Counted from the stretch's first letter, positions 1 through 9,102 are shown. The stretch is DNA of 64,000 nucleotides from Verrucomicrobiaceae bacterium (GCA_027487315.1 JAIYDW010000249.1:17860-81859); one strand, 5' to 3'. Numbers and translations: made by a program. The notes: generated by a model not told the origin, from the letters alone.

Positions 1-84
1 GGGAGTGTGTTTCGAGTGGAGCTGAAGTGAGGCACGACGCAGTTACTCCGTGACGGTTACGGAATGCGCTGAGAGAGGTTCCTC

Positions 85-99
85 GTTGACGAAGTCAAC
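85..99 (-). terminator. weak hairpin after the FAD-oxidoreductase gene
   Basis: The minus strand reads GTTGACTTCGTCAAC, a perfect 6-bp stem with a 3-base loop, 24 bases past the stop codon of the oxidoreductase gene. No run of T follows, so an intrinsic terminator is only a guess. A 27-codon open frame (43-126, minus) starts with an ATG that overlaps the oxidoreductase stop as ATGA, but its product resembles nothing I know. Nothing else is recognisable in bases 1-122. Confidence 0.25.
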
Positions 100-122
100 C
101 CTGTCGTATCCGTCAGCGGCAC

Positions 123-2146
123 TCATTGGGCGAGGCGAACGAAATTGCGGATGACGGTGCGGACGTTTTCGCCGCTGCATTGGCGATCTGCGGTGGCGTG
201 CTCCTGCCAATAGGCGGTTGAAGCGAGGACTTTGCTGGTGGTGAGGATGCGCAGGGCGTCGGGGAGAGTGGTGGCGGGCTCGAAGTGGCGGGCCATTTGC
301 AGGAGGAGGTGTTCGACTTTGAGGCCGTCGCAGTTCCGCCCTTTTTGCGCGTTGGCGAGCCAGTCGTCGCCTGAGGCGGTGATTTTCATGGCCACGAGCT
401 TTTGCACTTCGGCGATGAGTTGGTCGTGGGGTGCAGCTTGGTCGGCGGGTTGGGTGGTGATGGTGGCTTGCTTGAGGATTTGCTTTTCCTTGAGCAGCAG
501 GTCCCGCAGGGGTTCGTAGGGGACGTTTTGCATGCTGCAGTTGGCATCGATGGCGAGGGTGGCGGCGGCTCCTGCGGCGTGGCCGACCATCATGAAGACG
601 GGCTCCATTCGAACGCTGCCATAAGCGGCGTGGGAGGCGGAGAGGCAGCTTACGACGAGGAGGTTTTCGCATTCGCCGGGTTTGGGGCGGAGGGAGCGGT
701 AGCTGATGGGGAAGGCTTTGAAGCCGCCAACGTAGAAGCCGCGTTCGCGGTGCAGGACGCCGGTGTCGTCGACGTAAAGGGTGACGCCGTGGGAGTCGAG
801 CGGGTAGGAGGCGAGGGCGATGCCGTCCTGGGCGTGGCGAGCGCTTTTGGCGTCATGCTCGGTGATGACGTAGTCACTGATCATGCGGCGGGCTTCGCGG
901 ACGTAGATTTGGTGGGGCCAGTGGCCAGTGTCGGCGAACTCATCTTTGGCGAGGCCCCAGCGTTGCATTTCGGTGCGGACTTCGATGGGCAGGCGGTCGT
1001 CATGACCGAGGAACCAGAGCAGGCCGAGGGAGTAGTCTTTGTGGTATTGGAAAAGTTGCTCGCGCTTGGCGTAGTCGCCTTCGGGCCACTCGTAGCTGAG
1101 GCCGTAGACGTCGCTGCCGAACTCACTGCCGTTGTTGGAGTCGGTCTTGCGGTTGGGCACCAGGTGGAAGCTGATGCCGAGGTCGCCGCCTTTGCCGCGC
1201 AGGCCGACGGCGGAGTGCTTGGCGGGTCCGGGTTTGACGTGGGTCATGGTGGCGATGTGGCGGGCGAGCAGTTCGTAGTCGAGGGGGTTGTAACTGGCGG
1301 GTTTTTCGATGGGGACGCGGTTTTCGGGAACGTCGGTGAGGCAGACGCGGAAGTTGTAGCCCTGGACGCGGTGGTCGCCGCTGCCTTTCGGGCCGGGGGG
1401 CTGGGCAGCGACGCGCGGAAGCAGGCCGCTGGAGGGATCACCGGCGATGACGTAGGGGCTGATCTTTGGGAACGGGGTGGGGGTGAAGGGGAAGGTGCCG
1501 TTCAGGGTTTCGTCATACTGGGAGTTGGGCTCGCGGCCGACGATGTAACTGACGCCGGCCTTGGCCATGAGGTCGCCCTCGTAGCTGGCGTCGATGAAGA
1601 CTTTGGCTTCGAAGGTGCGGCCGCTTTCCATGACGATTTGGGTGATTCGCTGACCGTCTTTGACGACGCCTTGCTTGAGGTCCAGGCGCTCGCCGAAGAC
1701 GACCTGGATGCCGGCTTCTTTGACGAGGTCGTCGAAGACGGCTTTAGCGGCGCGGGGTTCGAAGAGGAACTGGGTTTGATTGCCTCCATGCGCGGGCCGT
1801 CGATGCCCCAGATTTTGGGCAGCCAGGCGAGGTAGTCGGCGCGATTTTGGAAGCGCCAGTTTTCCGGTTTGAGATAGAAGGCGTAGATGCGCTGGTAGAA
1901 TTCCAGGGAGAGGCCGCCGATGGTGGCGGTGGAGCCGTTGTCGGTCATGCCGAGGCCACCGCTGCTCATGCCGCCGAGGCGCTGGGTGGACTCGATGAGC
2001 ACGACTTTTTTGCCGTGGCGGGCGGCTTCGACGGCTGCGGTGACGCCACCGCTGGTACCGCCGTAGATGCAGATGTCCGAGGTGGTGACTTCGGCGGCGG
2101 GGAGCGTAGGGGCGAGGAGGAGGGTGAAGAGGAGGCGGAGTTTCAT
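123..2146 (-). CDS. secreted FAD-dependent oxidoreductase, interrupted by a frameshift
   Basis: A flavoprotein of the FAD_oxidored type (PF12831-like), common among exported proteins of Verrucomicrobia and Planctomycetes; substrate unknown. The ATG at 2146 begins a signal peptide (MKLRLLFTLLLAPTLPAAE). The FAD-binding Rossmann motif YGGTSGGVTAA follows, with IESTQRLGGMSSGG after it. This frame is sensible to residue 122 (GPRMEA, codon 1783-1781) and then turns into serine-rich nonsense. Good sequence resumes in another frame from CAA at 1778 (QTQFLFEPRAAKA) and runs to the stop at 123, including FIDASYEGDLMAKAG and the conserved C-terminal RMEPVFMMVGHAAGAAAT. One base is missing near 1779-1781; restored, the protein would be about 674 residues. 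Either the assembly dropped a base or the gene is recently broken. Confidence 0.85.
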
Positions 2147-2177
2147 GGACGGAAGGAGTAAACGGGGCGTTTGGGAT

Positions 2178-2213
2178 AGGATTGACGGGATTTTCAGAAT
2201 TAACAGGAGGGGG
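2178..2213. repeat. short 9-bp-period imperfect tandem repeat
   Basis: Consecutive 9-mers AGGATTGAC, GGGATTTTC, AGAATTAAC and AGGAGGGGG lie in the 161-bp gap between the divergent oxidoreductase and TIM-barrel genes. The first three share the pattern RGRATTNNC. It is AT-richer than its very G-rich surroundings. Its role is unknown; a second 9-bp-period array of different sequence lies at 33937-33981. Confidence 0.5.
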
Positions 2214-2307
2214 GGCGTTGCGGAGGGGGTTTCTGAGGGGTTGGAAGGTGCTGCCCGGGTTGGTGGGGGATTGACGGGGGGTGGGGGGGCGTGCAGGTTG
2301 GGGGGCT

Positions 2308-3369
2308 ATGATGAATCGTCGTTCTGTTCTTGGTGCTGCTGTCGCGGGGTTGGCTGGGTCTGCTTTTAATCGGGCGGGGGCTCAGGCGGCATCGGGGGGG
2401 AAGCTGGCTTTGGGGTTGGATCACTTTGCGGTGCGGGCGACGGGCTGGAAGGCGGGACAGTTCATTGAGTATGGGGCGGGGCTGAAGCTGGATACGGTGT
2501 TTTTGTCGGAGCTGGGGGTGTTTGAGAGTTTTGAGGCGGGGTATCTGAAGGGGCTGAAGGAGCAGGCGGATCGCGGGGGGGTGAAGTTGTATGTGGGGAC
2601 GGGGAGCGTGTGCGCGAGTTCGAATACCTGGAAGGACACGTTCGGCACGCCGGTAGAGCATTTGAAGAAGACGATCGAGGTGGCGAAGGCGTTGGGGTCA
2701 CCGGTGGCGCGGTGTTTCCTCGGGAATCAGAAGGATCGGTCGAGTGATGGGGGGATCGAGAAGCACATCGAGGCGGTGATTGCGACGTGTCAGGCGTGCC
2801 AGAGTTTTGCGGAGGGGGAGGGGATCAAAATCGCGATCGAGAACCATGCGGGGGATATGCAGTCGCGGGAGCTGGTGGGGTTGATCGAGGCGGCGGGGAA
2901 GGGATATGTGGGGGCGAACATCGATCCGGGGAATGCGGTGTGGGCGATGGAGGAGCCGATGCGGCATCTGGAGGCGGTGGGGCCCTACACGATTTGCAGC
3001 AGTGTGCGGGATAGCATGGTGTGGGAGACGGAGGAGGGGGTGATGGTGCAGTGGACGGCGGTGGGTGAGGGGTTGGTGGACTTTGCGGCGTATGCGAAGC
3101 GGTTTGCGGAGCTGGCGCCGGGGGTGCCGCTGCAGGTGGAGACGATCTCGGGGTTTGCGAAGCCGATGAACTGGCGGGAGGAAGCGTTTTGGAAGATCTT
3201 TCCGAAGATGCCGGCGGCGGATTTGGCGGCGTTCCTGAATTTTGCGAAGAAGGGTAAGGCGATTCCGGGGTTCAAGGCGCCGGAGGGGGCGGGGAAGAAG
3301 GAGGCGGAGATCGCGTATCAGAAGGGGGAGCTGGAGCGGAGCATGGCGTGGCTGAAGGCGAATGTGTGA
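2308..3369 (+). CDS. exported sugar phosphate isomerase/epimerase-like TIM-barrel protein
   Basis: A 353-residue member of the xylose-isomerase-like TIM-barrel superfamily (AP_endonuc_2 type). ATG ATG at 2308/2311 follows a G-rich stretch; the upstream GTG at 2281 would add only a poor leader. The N-terminus MMNRRSVLGAAVAGLAG looks like a Tat-type signal (twin arginine, hydrophobic stretch, then AQAA). Family-like barrel motifs include KIAIENHAGD and GYVGANIDPGNAVWA, which supply Glu, His and Asp metal-ligand candidates; LQVETISGF follows. In Verrucomicrobia such exported proteins are often annotated as sugar phosphate isomerases, but export makes a phosphorylated cytosolic substrate unlikely. 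The true reaction is unknown. It is transcribed away from the oxidoreductase and converges on the lactonase gene, 3 bp apart. Confidence 0.88.
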   Translation: MMNRRSVLGAAVAGLAGSAFNRAGAQAASGGKLALGLDHFAVRATGWKAGQFIEYGAGLKLDTVFLSELGVFESFEAGYLKGLKEQADRGGVKLYVGTGSVCASSNTWKDTFGTPVEHLKKTIEVAKALGSPVARCFLGNQKDRSSDGGIEKHIEAVIATCQACQSFAEGEGIKIAIENHAGDMQSRELVGLIEAAGKGYVGANIDPGNAVWAMEEPMRHLEAVGPYTICSSVRDSMVWETEEGVMVQWTAVGEGLVDFAAYAKRFAELAPGVPLQVETISGFAKPMNWREEAFWKIFPKMPAADLAAFLNFAKKGKAIPGFKAPEGAGKKEAEIAYQKGELERSMAWLKANV

Positions 3370-3372
3370 TGA

Positions 3373-4338
3373 CTACTGGCCTTTGGTCTGGGTTTTGATG
3401 CGGAGGAGGAACATGTCGGCGGTGATGTAGAGGGTGTCGCGGGCGGGGCCGCCCCAGGCGCAGTTGGCGGTGGGGACGCCGGTGAGGAGGGTGCCGAGGT
3501 GCTTGCCGGTGGGGGTGATGATGAGGACGCCGCCGGGGCCGGTGGTCCAGAGGTTGCCTTGGGTGTCGATTTTGAGGCCATCGCAGTTGCCGGGGCGGGT
3601 GGAGGACATGAGGGGTTTGGCGTCGAAGAGGACGCGGCCGTTTTGCACGCTGCCGTCGCGCTGGAGGTCGTAGGCCATGATGCGGGGGGCGTCTTTGTCC
3701 GACACGGCGAGGTAGAGGGTTTTTTCGTCGGGGCTAAGGGCAATGCCGTTGGGCCAGCGGATGTCGTCGATGATGAGGCTGAGGGAGCCGTTGGGGTCGC
3801 GGCGATAGACGCCGTGGTAGGGGGCGTCGGGAGTGAGGCCTTTTTTCATGCCGTAGGGGGGATCCGTGAAAAAGAGGGCGCCACTTTTGGCGAGGACGAG
3901 GTCGTTGGGGCTGTTGAAGCGTTTGCCTTCGAATCGGTCGGCGAGGACGGTGAAGGTGCCGTCGGATTCCATGCGGGCGACGCGGCGTTCGCCGTGCTGG
4001 CAGAGGATGAGGCGGCCTTCGGGGTCGATGGTGAGGCCATTGGAGCCCTGGCCTTCGCCGACGAGGTTGCCGCTGGGTTTGAGGAAGACGCGGGCGGTGG
4101 TGTCGCCGTCTTTCCAGGCGAAGGCGGTGTTTTCAGGGACGTCGGAGAAGACGAGCTGGTCGCTGGTCCAGACGGGGCCTTCGGACCAGTTGAAGCCGGT
4201 GGCGAGGAGTTCGATGGGGGTGCCGGGGGCGATGAGGGAGTCGAGGGCGGGGTCGAGGCGCTCGATGCTGCCGTTGAAGGCGGGTGTTTGGGCGAGGAGA
4301 GGGAGGGCGGTGAGGAGGGGGAGGAGGTGTTTGATCAT
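3373..4338 (-). CDS. secreted SMP-30/gluconolactonase-like protein
   Basis: A 321-residue beta-propeller lactonase. The signal peptide is MIKHLLPLLTALPLLAQ. Family motifs are clear: FNWSEGPVW (with the usual metal-binding Glu), GQGSNGLTIDPEGRL, FNSPNDLVL (metal-binding Asn), FTDPPYGM, WPNGIALSPDEKTLY (the NG and SPD pattern of the third ligand site) and GNCDGLKIDTQGNLW. The family hydrolyses gluconolactone and other lactones with a divalent cation; here it would act in the periplasm. Its ATG overlaps the stop of the heptose-phosphatase gene as ATGA (4335-4338), so it is the last gene of a coupled three-gene unit. That company is odd for a secreted lactonase. Confidence 0.9.
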   Translation of the reverse strand: MIKHLLPLLTALPLLAQTPAFNGSIERLDPALDSLIAPGTPIELLATGFNWSEGPVWTSDQLVFSDVPENTAFAWKDGDTTARVFLKPSGNLVGEGQGSNGLTIDPEGRLILCQHGERRVARMESDGTFTVLADRFEGKRFNSPNDLVLAKSGALFFTDPPYGMKKGLTPDAPYHGVYRRDPNGSLSLIIDDIRWPNGIALSPDEKTLYLAVSDKDAPRIMAYDLQRDGSVQNGRVLFDAKPLMSSTRPGNCDGLKIDTQGNLWTTGPGGVLIITPTGKHLGTLLTGVPTANCAWGGPARDTLYITADMFLLRIKTQTKGQ

Positions 4339-4877
4339 GGGAGGAGGGTATCGAGGAGTGAGGCGAGGGTGTCGGTGCCGGGCAGGGTGTGGGTAGCGGG
4401 GACCGTGGCGGGGTGGTCGTCGGCGAGGATGCGGATGGTGGTGGGGAGGCCGGCGTGGATGGCCATTTGGATGTCGCGATCGTAGTCGCCGACGAGCAGG
4501 CTGCGGGTGAGGTCGAGGTGGTGTTCGACAGCGGCTCGGTGGATCATTTCCGGGCTGGGTTTTCGGCAGGTGCAGTCGGGGTCAGTGGAGAGGCAGGTGC
4601 AGGCGTAGATGGCGTCGAAGGCGGCGTGCTCGTTGGCGAGGGCGCGCTGCATTTGGTCGTGGATCTGATCCAAATCGGCCTGAGTCATGAGGCCTTTGCC
4701 GACGCCTTGCTGGCTGGTGACGAGGATGGTGGCGTATCCCCGGGTTTTACAAAGACGGAGGGCGGCGATGAGGCCGGGGGAGAAATGGAAATCGTTCCAG
4801 GAGAGGACGTAGCCTGCGCCTGGGGAGAGGTTGACGACGCCGTCGCGGTCGAAGAAAACGGCAGGGCGGAGGGTCAT
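4335..4877 (-). CDS. gmhB: D-glycero-D-manno-heptose 1,7-bisphosphate 7-phosphatase (HAD-IIIA)
   Basis: A 180-residue HAD phosphatase of the GmhB/histidinol-phosphatase family. It removes the 7-phosphate of heptose bisphosphate on the way to ADP-heptose for lipopolysaccharide. The start at 4877 is supported by AAAGGAGG just upstream and an ATGA overlap with the ribD stop (4874-4877). Motif I is VFFDRDGVVN (nucleophile Asp10, acid Asp12), motif II includes VTSQQGVGKG, and motif IV is VGDYDRD. The zinc loop CTCLSTDPDCTC gives Cys93, 95, 102 and 104; in classic GmhB the second ligand is His. No other heptose gene is nearby, so a different phosphatase role in the HAD-IIIA family is possible. Confidence 0.85.
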   Translation of the reverse strand: MTLRPAVFFDRDGVVNLSPGAGYVLSWNDFHFSPGLIAALRLCKTRGYATILVTSQQGVGKGLMTQADLDQIHDQMQRALANEHAAFDAIYACTCLSTDPDCTCRKPSPEMIHRAAVEHHLDLTRSLLVGDYDRDIQMAIHAGLPTTIRILADDHPATVPATHTLPGTDTLASLLDTLLP

Positions 4878-5935
4878 GGGGTGGCCTCCTTTGGCCAGAT
4901 GGGATGACCGCTGACGAGGACGTTGTCGCCCATGGGGAGGATTTTGACATCGCTCATTTCGATGGAGCATTCGAAGGGGAGACCTGCAAGGGAGGGGCGG
5001 CCGCCGCCGCAGAAGCGGGGGGCGAGATACCAGTGGGCTTCGTCGACGAAGCCGCCGCGGAAGGCTTGACCGAGGATGATGCCGCCGCCTTCGATGAGGA
5101 GGGAGGCGATTTGTCTTTGGGCCAATTCTTTGAGCACGTCGGCAAACTCCATGCTGGGGAGAACAAGGGTGCGATCTTTGAATTCATCCGTGAAGACGAT
5201 GGAATCCTTCGGCAAATCGCCGCTGCGGGAGAGGATGACGCGCCAGGGTTGGAGTTTGTCGGGTTGTGAAGAGCCGCCGCGCAGGGTGAGTCGGGGGTTG
5301 TCGCGGCGGATGGTTTCGGCACCGACGAGGATGGCATCGACGCGCTGGCGGAGGCGGCGGCCGTGGGCTCTGGCGGCTTCGTTGGTGATCCACTGCGGTT
5401 CGCCGGGGGGTCTAGTGATGCGTCCGTCAAGGCTTTGCCCGGCTTTGGCGATGATGTAGGGGATGCCGGTGGTGATCCATTTGCGGAATGGGCGGATGAG
5501 TTCCCAGCATTCTTCGAGCATGATGCCGCGGGTGACTCGGATGCGGTGGCGCAAGAGGATTTCTTCGGCGCGTCCCTGGTGCAGGGGATTGGGGTCGCTG
5601 GCGCCGAAGACGACGCGGGCGAATCCGGCCTCGATCAAGGCGTCGGTGCAAGGGGGGGTGCGGCCCTGGGTGCTGCAGGGTTCGAGGGTGACGTAGATGG
5701 TGGCGCCGCGGAGGAGTTTTGGGAATGCGGAGCGGGCGTTTTTGATGGCTTCGACTTCGGCGTGGGGTCCGCCGGCGAAGCGATGATGTCCGGAACCGAT
5801 GAGCTTGCCGTCTTTGATGATGACGGCGCCGACGGGGGGGTTCGGTCCGGTGAGGCCGATGCCCTGGCGTCCCTCACGGATGGCCATGCCCATCCAGTGG
5901 GCATCAATGGGGTCTTCATCGGGGGCAGGGTTCAT
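4874..5935 (-). CDS. ribD: bifunctional riboflavin biosynthesis deaminase/reductase RibD
   Basis: This protein deaminates the pyrimidine intermediate of riboflavin synthesis and then reduces its ribosyl side chain. The ATG at 5935 (MNPAPDEDP) gives 353 residues, the normal length; longer upstream starts add an unconserved leader. The deaminase domain (about 1-145) has the zinc site HAEVEAI (His58, Glu60) and EPCSTQGRTPPC (Cys87, Cys96). The reductase domain (about 150-353) shows IAKAGQSLDGRI, VGAETIRRDNPRLTLR and LLIEGGG. It heads a minus-strand unit with gmhB and the lactonase and diverges from the SLC13 permease across 148 bp. No other riboflavin gene is in the window. Confidence 0.95.
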   Translation of the reverse strand: MNPAPDEDPIDAHWMGMAIREGRQGIGLTGPNPPVGAVIIKDGKLIGSGHHRFAGGPHAEVEAIKNARSAFPKLLRGATIYVTLEPCSTQGRTPPCTDALIEAGFARVVFGASDPNPLHQGRAEEILLRHRIRVTRGIMLEECWELIRPFRKWITTGIPYIIAKAGQSLDGRITRPPGEPQWITNEAARAHGRRLRQRVDAILVGAETIRRDNPRLTLRGGSSQPDKLQPWRVILSRSGDLPKDSIVFTDEFKDRTLVLPSMEFADVLKELAQRQIASLLIEGGGIILGQAFRGGFVDEAHWYLAPRFCGGGRPSLAGLPFECSIEMSDVKILPMGDNVLVSGHPIWPKEATP

Positions 5936-6083
5936 TTTGGGTCGGTCTCGGGAGGAGAGGTGGACGGGCCTATCATGCGGGAATTGAGAGCTGCGCGCAA
6001 GTGCTGGGAGGGCGGTTGTTAAAGATGCAGACCCAGTGAATACCCGTGGCAAAAGTTGGAACGTGCGCTAGCCTCCGCCGCGC

Positions 6084-7847
6084 ATGGAAGCCTGGATTGT
6101 ACTTACTCTGCTCGCCATCACGGTGGTGTTGTTTGCCATGGAGAAGATCTCCGTGGACGTGGTGACGTTGTTGCTGCTGTGCACGCTGATTTTGACCGGG
6201 ATTCTGACGGTGGAGGAGGCGTTCATTGGCTTTAGCAGTGAGATTGTGGTGATGCTGGCGGCCATTTTTGTGATTGGGGCGGCGCTGCGGGATAGCGGGG
6301 TTTTGGACGCGGTGGCGCAGGGGATGGCGCGGGTGCTGGGTTCGGAGCCGACGCGGCTGACGGCGGTGATGATGAGCGGGGTGGGGTTGCTGTCCGCATT
6401 CATGAACAACACGACGGTGACGGCGATGTTTGTGGGGCCGATTGTGCGCTTGTCGAGGCAGGTGGGGGTTTCGTCGTCGCGATTGCTGATGCCGTTGGCG
6501 TTTGCGTCGATTTTGGGTGGCACTTGCACGTTGATAGGCACGTCAACCAATGTGGCGGTGAGTGGTTACCTCAAAAAGCACGGGTTGCCAGAGCTGGGGA
6601 TGTTTGAATTCACGGGTATTGGCGTCACGTTGATGGTGGTTGGGGTTGTTTACATGGTGGTGTTTGGACGATACCTGCTGCCGGAGAGGCATGAGGAATC
6701 CGAGACGCTGGCACCCAGGGAATACCTGGCAGAGGTGGTGATTTTGGCGGGTTCACCGTTGATTGGTCAGGCGGTGCTGAATTCGGATTTTTCGGTTTTG
6801 GGGTTTACGGTGGTGAAGATTTTGAGGGATCGGCAGGAGGTCGGGGCGGTATCCGGGGAGCATTTTGCGGAAGGCGATCTGGTTTTGGTGGCAGGCAAGG
6901 TGGTGAACCTGATCAAGATCAAGAAGATTGAGGGCTTGGACATCAGTGAGGATGTGGAGTTGAGGCGGGGAGGGGTGAAAATGAAAGACGCGCACATCGC
7001 GGAGGTGGTGATCACGCCGCGCAGTCGATTGGTGGGGCGGACATTGCGGGAGTCGCAATTTCGGCAGACGGCAGGGCTTTCGGTGCTTGCCCTGATGCGG
7101 GGGGATCAGAGTTTATTGGGTGCGATTGCCGATACGCCGCTGAAGGCGGGGGATTTGATGCTGGTGCAGGGTCCGCTGGATTTCATCCGGCGTTACGAAG
7201 AGGATGGGGAACTGGTGGTGATTTCGGATCACCCAGGAGTCGCGTCCGGGTTGACACGCGGGATGGTGGTTCTGGGGTTGTTCCTTGCAGCGATTGCAGC
7301 CGGAAGCATGGAGATTTTACCTGTGCCCGTGGCCCTGCTGCTGGTGGCGTTGTTTGCGGTGCTGACGCGGGCGGTTTCGGTCGAGACAGCGTATGAAAAC
7401 ATCGATTGGCGCTTATTGATCCTGATTTCGGGGATGATGGCTTTTGGAGAGGCGATGACGTCTTCTGGAGCTGCGGACATGGTTGCGGGAGCTGTGGTGA
7501 GTCTTTTGCTTCCGATGGGTTCGCTGGCGGTCTTGGCCGGGTTTGCGTTGCTTGCGATGTTGTTGACGCAGCAGATGTCGAATGCGGCGGCTGCTCTGGT
7601 GGTGCTGCCTGTGGCTTTGCGGGCGGCGGAAACGTTGGGGTTAGAGTCGAGGCCGTTTGCAATTACGGTCATGCTGAGCGCTTCGGTGGCGGTGCTGACG
7701 CCTTTTGAACCGTCGTGCCTGTTGATTTATGGGCCGGGCAAGTATCGGTTCAGTGATTTTTTTAAGGTGGGAAGTGGTTTGGCTTTGATCACGCTGGTGA
7801 TCATTTTGGTGATGGTGCCATGGTATTGGCCACTGAAGGCGCAATGA
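6084..7847 (+). CDS. SLC13-type permease with two RCK_C/TrkA-C domains
   Basis: A 587-residue inner-membrane transporter. Hydrophobic segments fill residues 1-205 and 390-587. Between them lie two soluble TrkA-C-like domains: one near 215-300 (around SPLIGQAVLNSDF) and one near 310-385 (around SRLVGRTLRESQF). This matches the SLC13/YfbS group of sodium-coupled anion transporters. The repeated half motifs include MNNTTVTAMFVGPI with IGTSTNVAVSG in the first half, and LLTQQMSNAAAALVVLP with a terminal VAVLTPFEP in the second. The substrate, an anion such as sulfate, phosphate or a dicarboxylate, cannot be read from sequence. Convergent with rlmN, only 2 bp apart. Confidence 0.9.
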   Translation: MEAWIVLTLLAITVVLFAMEKISVDVVTLLLLCTLILTGILTVEEAFIGFSSEIVVMLAAIFVIGAALRDSGVLDAVAQGMARVLGSEPTRLTAVMMSGVGLLSAFMNNTTVTAMFVGPIVRLSRQVGVSSSRLLMPLAFASILGGTCTLIGTSTNVAVSGYLKKHGLPELGMFEFTGIGVTLMVVGVVYMVVFGRYLLPERHEESETLAPREYLAEVVILAGSPLIGQAVLNSDFSVLGFTVVKILRDRQEVGAVSGEHFAEGDLVLVAGKVVNLIKIKKIEGLDISEDVELRRGGVKMKDAHIAEVVITPRSRLVGRTLRESQFRQTAGLSVLALMRGDQSLLGAIADTPLKAGDLMLVQGPLDFIRRYEEDGELVVISDHPGVASGLTRGMVVLGLFLAAIAAGSMEILPVPVALLLVALFAVLTRAVSVETAYENIDWRLLILISGMMAFGEAMTSSGAADMVAGAVVSLLLPMGSLAVLAGFALLAMLLTQQMSNAAAALVVLPVALRAAETLGLESRPFAITVMLSASVAVLTPFEPSCLLIYGPGKYRFSDFFKVGSGLALITLVIILVMVPWYWPLKAQ

Positions 7848-7849
7848 TG

Positions 7850-8986
7850 TTAGGCGCCGGGGGTTCCGATGGTGATGCGCTTGGATGGAATGGGACTTTC
7901 GATGATGCCGAGTCCGGTTTCGTGTTTGAGACGGAGTTGACCGCAGGCGGCGGCGATGTCGTGGCCTTTTTCGCGGCGTAGAGTGGCGGGGATGCCGGCA
8001 TCGGAGAGTACTTTCAGGAAGGCGTCTTGTTGGGCTTCGTCAGGGCGTTGCCAGGAGAGGCCTTCGACGGTGTTGTAGGGGATGAGATTGACCTTGGCCT
8101 CAACGCTGCGGGCGCGTTTCACCAATGATTTAGCTTGTTCCAGGGAATCATTGATGCCGGCGATGAGGATGTATTCGAAGGTGAGGCGCTGTTTGTGATG
8201 TTGCTTCCAGTAGGACAGGGCTTCAAAGAGTTCATCGAGCGGGTATTTTTGGTTTACCGGCATGATTTGGTTTCGGACCTCATCGCTGGCACCGTGGAGG
8301 GAGATTGCGAGGCGAATCTGAAGGGGGATGTTGGCGAGTTTTTTGATTTGAGGGGCGAGGCCGCTGGTTGAGACGGTCATGCGTCGCGCTCCGATGCCGA
8401 TGCCCCAGTCTGCATTGAGGACTTCGATGGCTCGGGTGAGGTTGGAGTAGTTTGCGAGGGGTTCGCCCATTCCCATGAAGACAATGTTGTCGACGCGCTG
8501 GCCGGAGTGGGCTTCGGCTTGGACGACCTGTTCGACGATCTCGGCGGCGGAGAGGTTGCGGGTGAAGCCGGCGAGGCCGCTGGCGCAGAATTTGCAATCG
8601 TATGCGCAGCCGACCTGGCTGGAAACGCAGAGGGTGAGGCGATCTGATTTATCGCCGTAAAGAGCAGGAGAGGCGGGGATCAATACGGTTTCGACAAAAC
8701 GCCCATCGTGAAGTTTGAGGAGGAGTTTTTGAGTGGTATCGGCACTGCCCTCGACCTGGGTGAGGGTCATTGTGCGCACGACCGCGGCTTGGGTGAGCGC
8801 TTCGCGCAGCGGTTTGGGGAGGTTTGTCATGGCCTCGAAGGAGACCGCGCGTTTTTCGAAGATCCATTCGACGAGTTGTTTTGCGCGGAAGCCGGGTTGG
8901 CCGAAGCTGGTGACGAGCTCTGTCATTTCCTCTGGCGTGAATCCGAGGAGGCCAGGGAGTGGGAGGAGCGCGGCAGCGTTAGTCAT
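7850..8986 (-). CDS. rlmN: 23S rRNA (A2503-C2)/tRNA (A37-C2) methyltransferase RlmN
   Basis: A radical-SAM enzyme that methylates C2 of A2503 in 23S rRNA and A37 of some tRNAs. The 4Fe-4S site CAYDCKFC gives Cys127, 131 and 134. GMGEPLANY is the SAM-binding segment, and the C-terminal GHDIAAACGQL carries Cys347, equivalent to the methyl-carrying cysteine. ATG at 8986 gives 378 residues; a TTG at 9019 is possible but would lengthen an unconserved N-terminus. Divergent from the secreted propeller gene, with 116 bp between them. Confidence 0.95.
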   Translation of the reverse strand: MTNAAALLPLPGLLGFTPEEMTELVTSFGQPGFRAKQLVEWIFEKRAVSFEAMTNLPKPLREALTQAAVVRTMTLTQVEGSADTTQKLLLKLHDGRFVETVLIPASPALYGDKSDRLTLCVSSQVGCAYDCKFCASGLAGFTRNLSAAEIVEQVVQAEAHSGQRVDNIVFMGMGEPLANYSNLTRAIEVLNADWGIGIGARRMTVSTSGLAPQIKKLANIPLQIRLAISLHGASDEVRNQIMPVNQKYPLDELFEALSYWKQHHKQRLTFEYILIAGINDSLEQAKSLVKRARSVEAKVNLIPYNTVEGLSWQRPDEAQQDAFLKVLSDAGIPATLRREKGHDIAAACGQLRLKHETGLGIIESPIPSKRITIGTPGA

Positions 8987-9102
8987 CGGGCATGTTCGTC
9001 CTGTCGGGGGCGATGTCAAAGCATGCTCAAGACTGTTGGTAATACAAATGAGTGCAGATTGATCCGAACGGCCCGTTATGGATTATGCCGCACCATTGAG
9101 AT

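Noticed and set aside
402..1835. A 477-codon open frame antisense to the oxidoreductase gene
   Set aside because: It is made of Gly/Ala/Asp/Glu-rich sequence without any motif and arises from the high GC of the real gene on the other strand.
2281..2307. GTG at 2281 as start of the first TIM-barrel gene
   Set aside because: It would put nine unlikely residues before a good Tat-type signal beginning at the double ATG 2308/2311.
3499..4485. A 328-codon open frame antisense to the lactonase and gmhB genes
   Set aside because: Composition is the typical mirror of a GC-rich gene; the lactonase motifs on the minus strand are unambiguous.
9076..9094. GATTATGCCGCACC resembling the end of a dif site
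   Set aside because: It needs an insertion to match one arm, and the opposite arm is absent.
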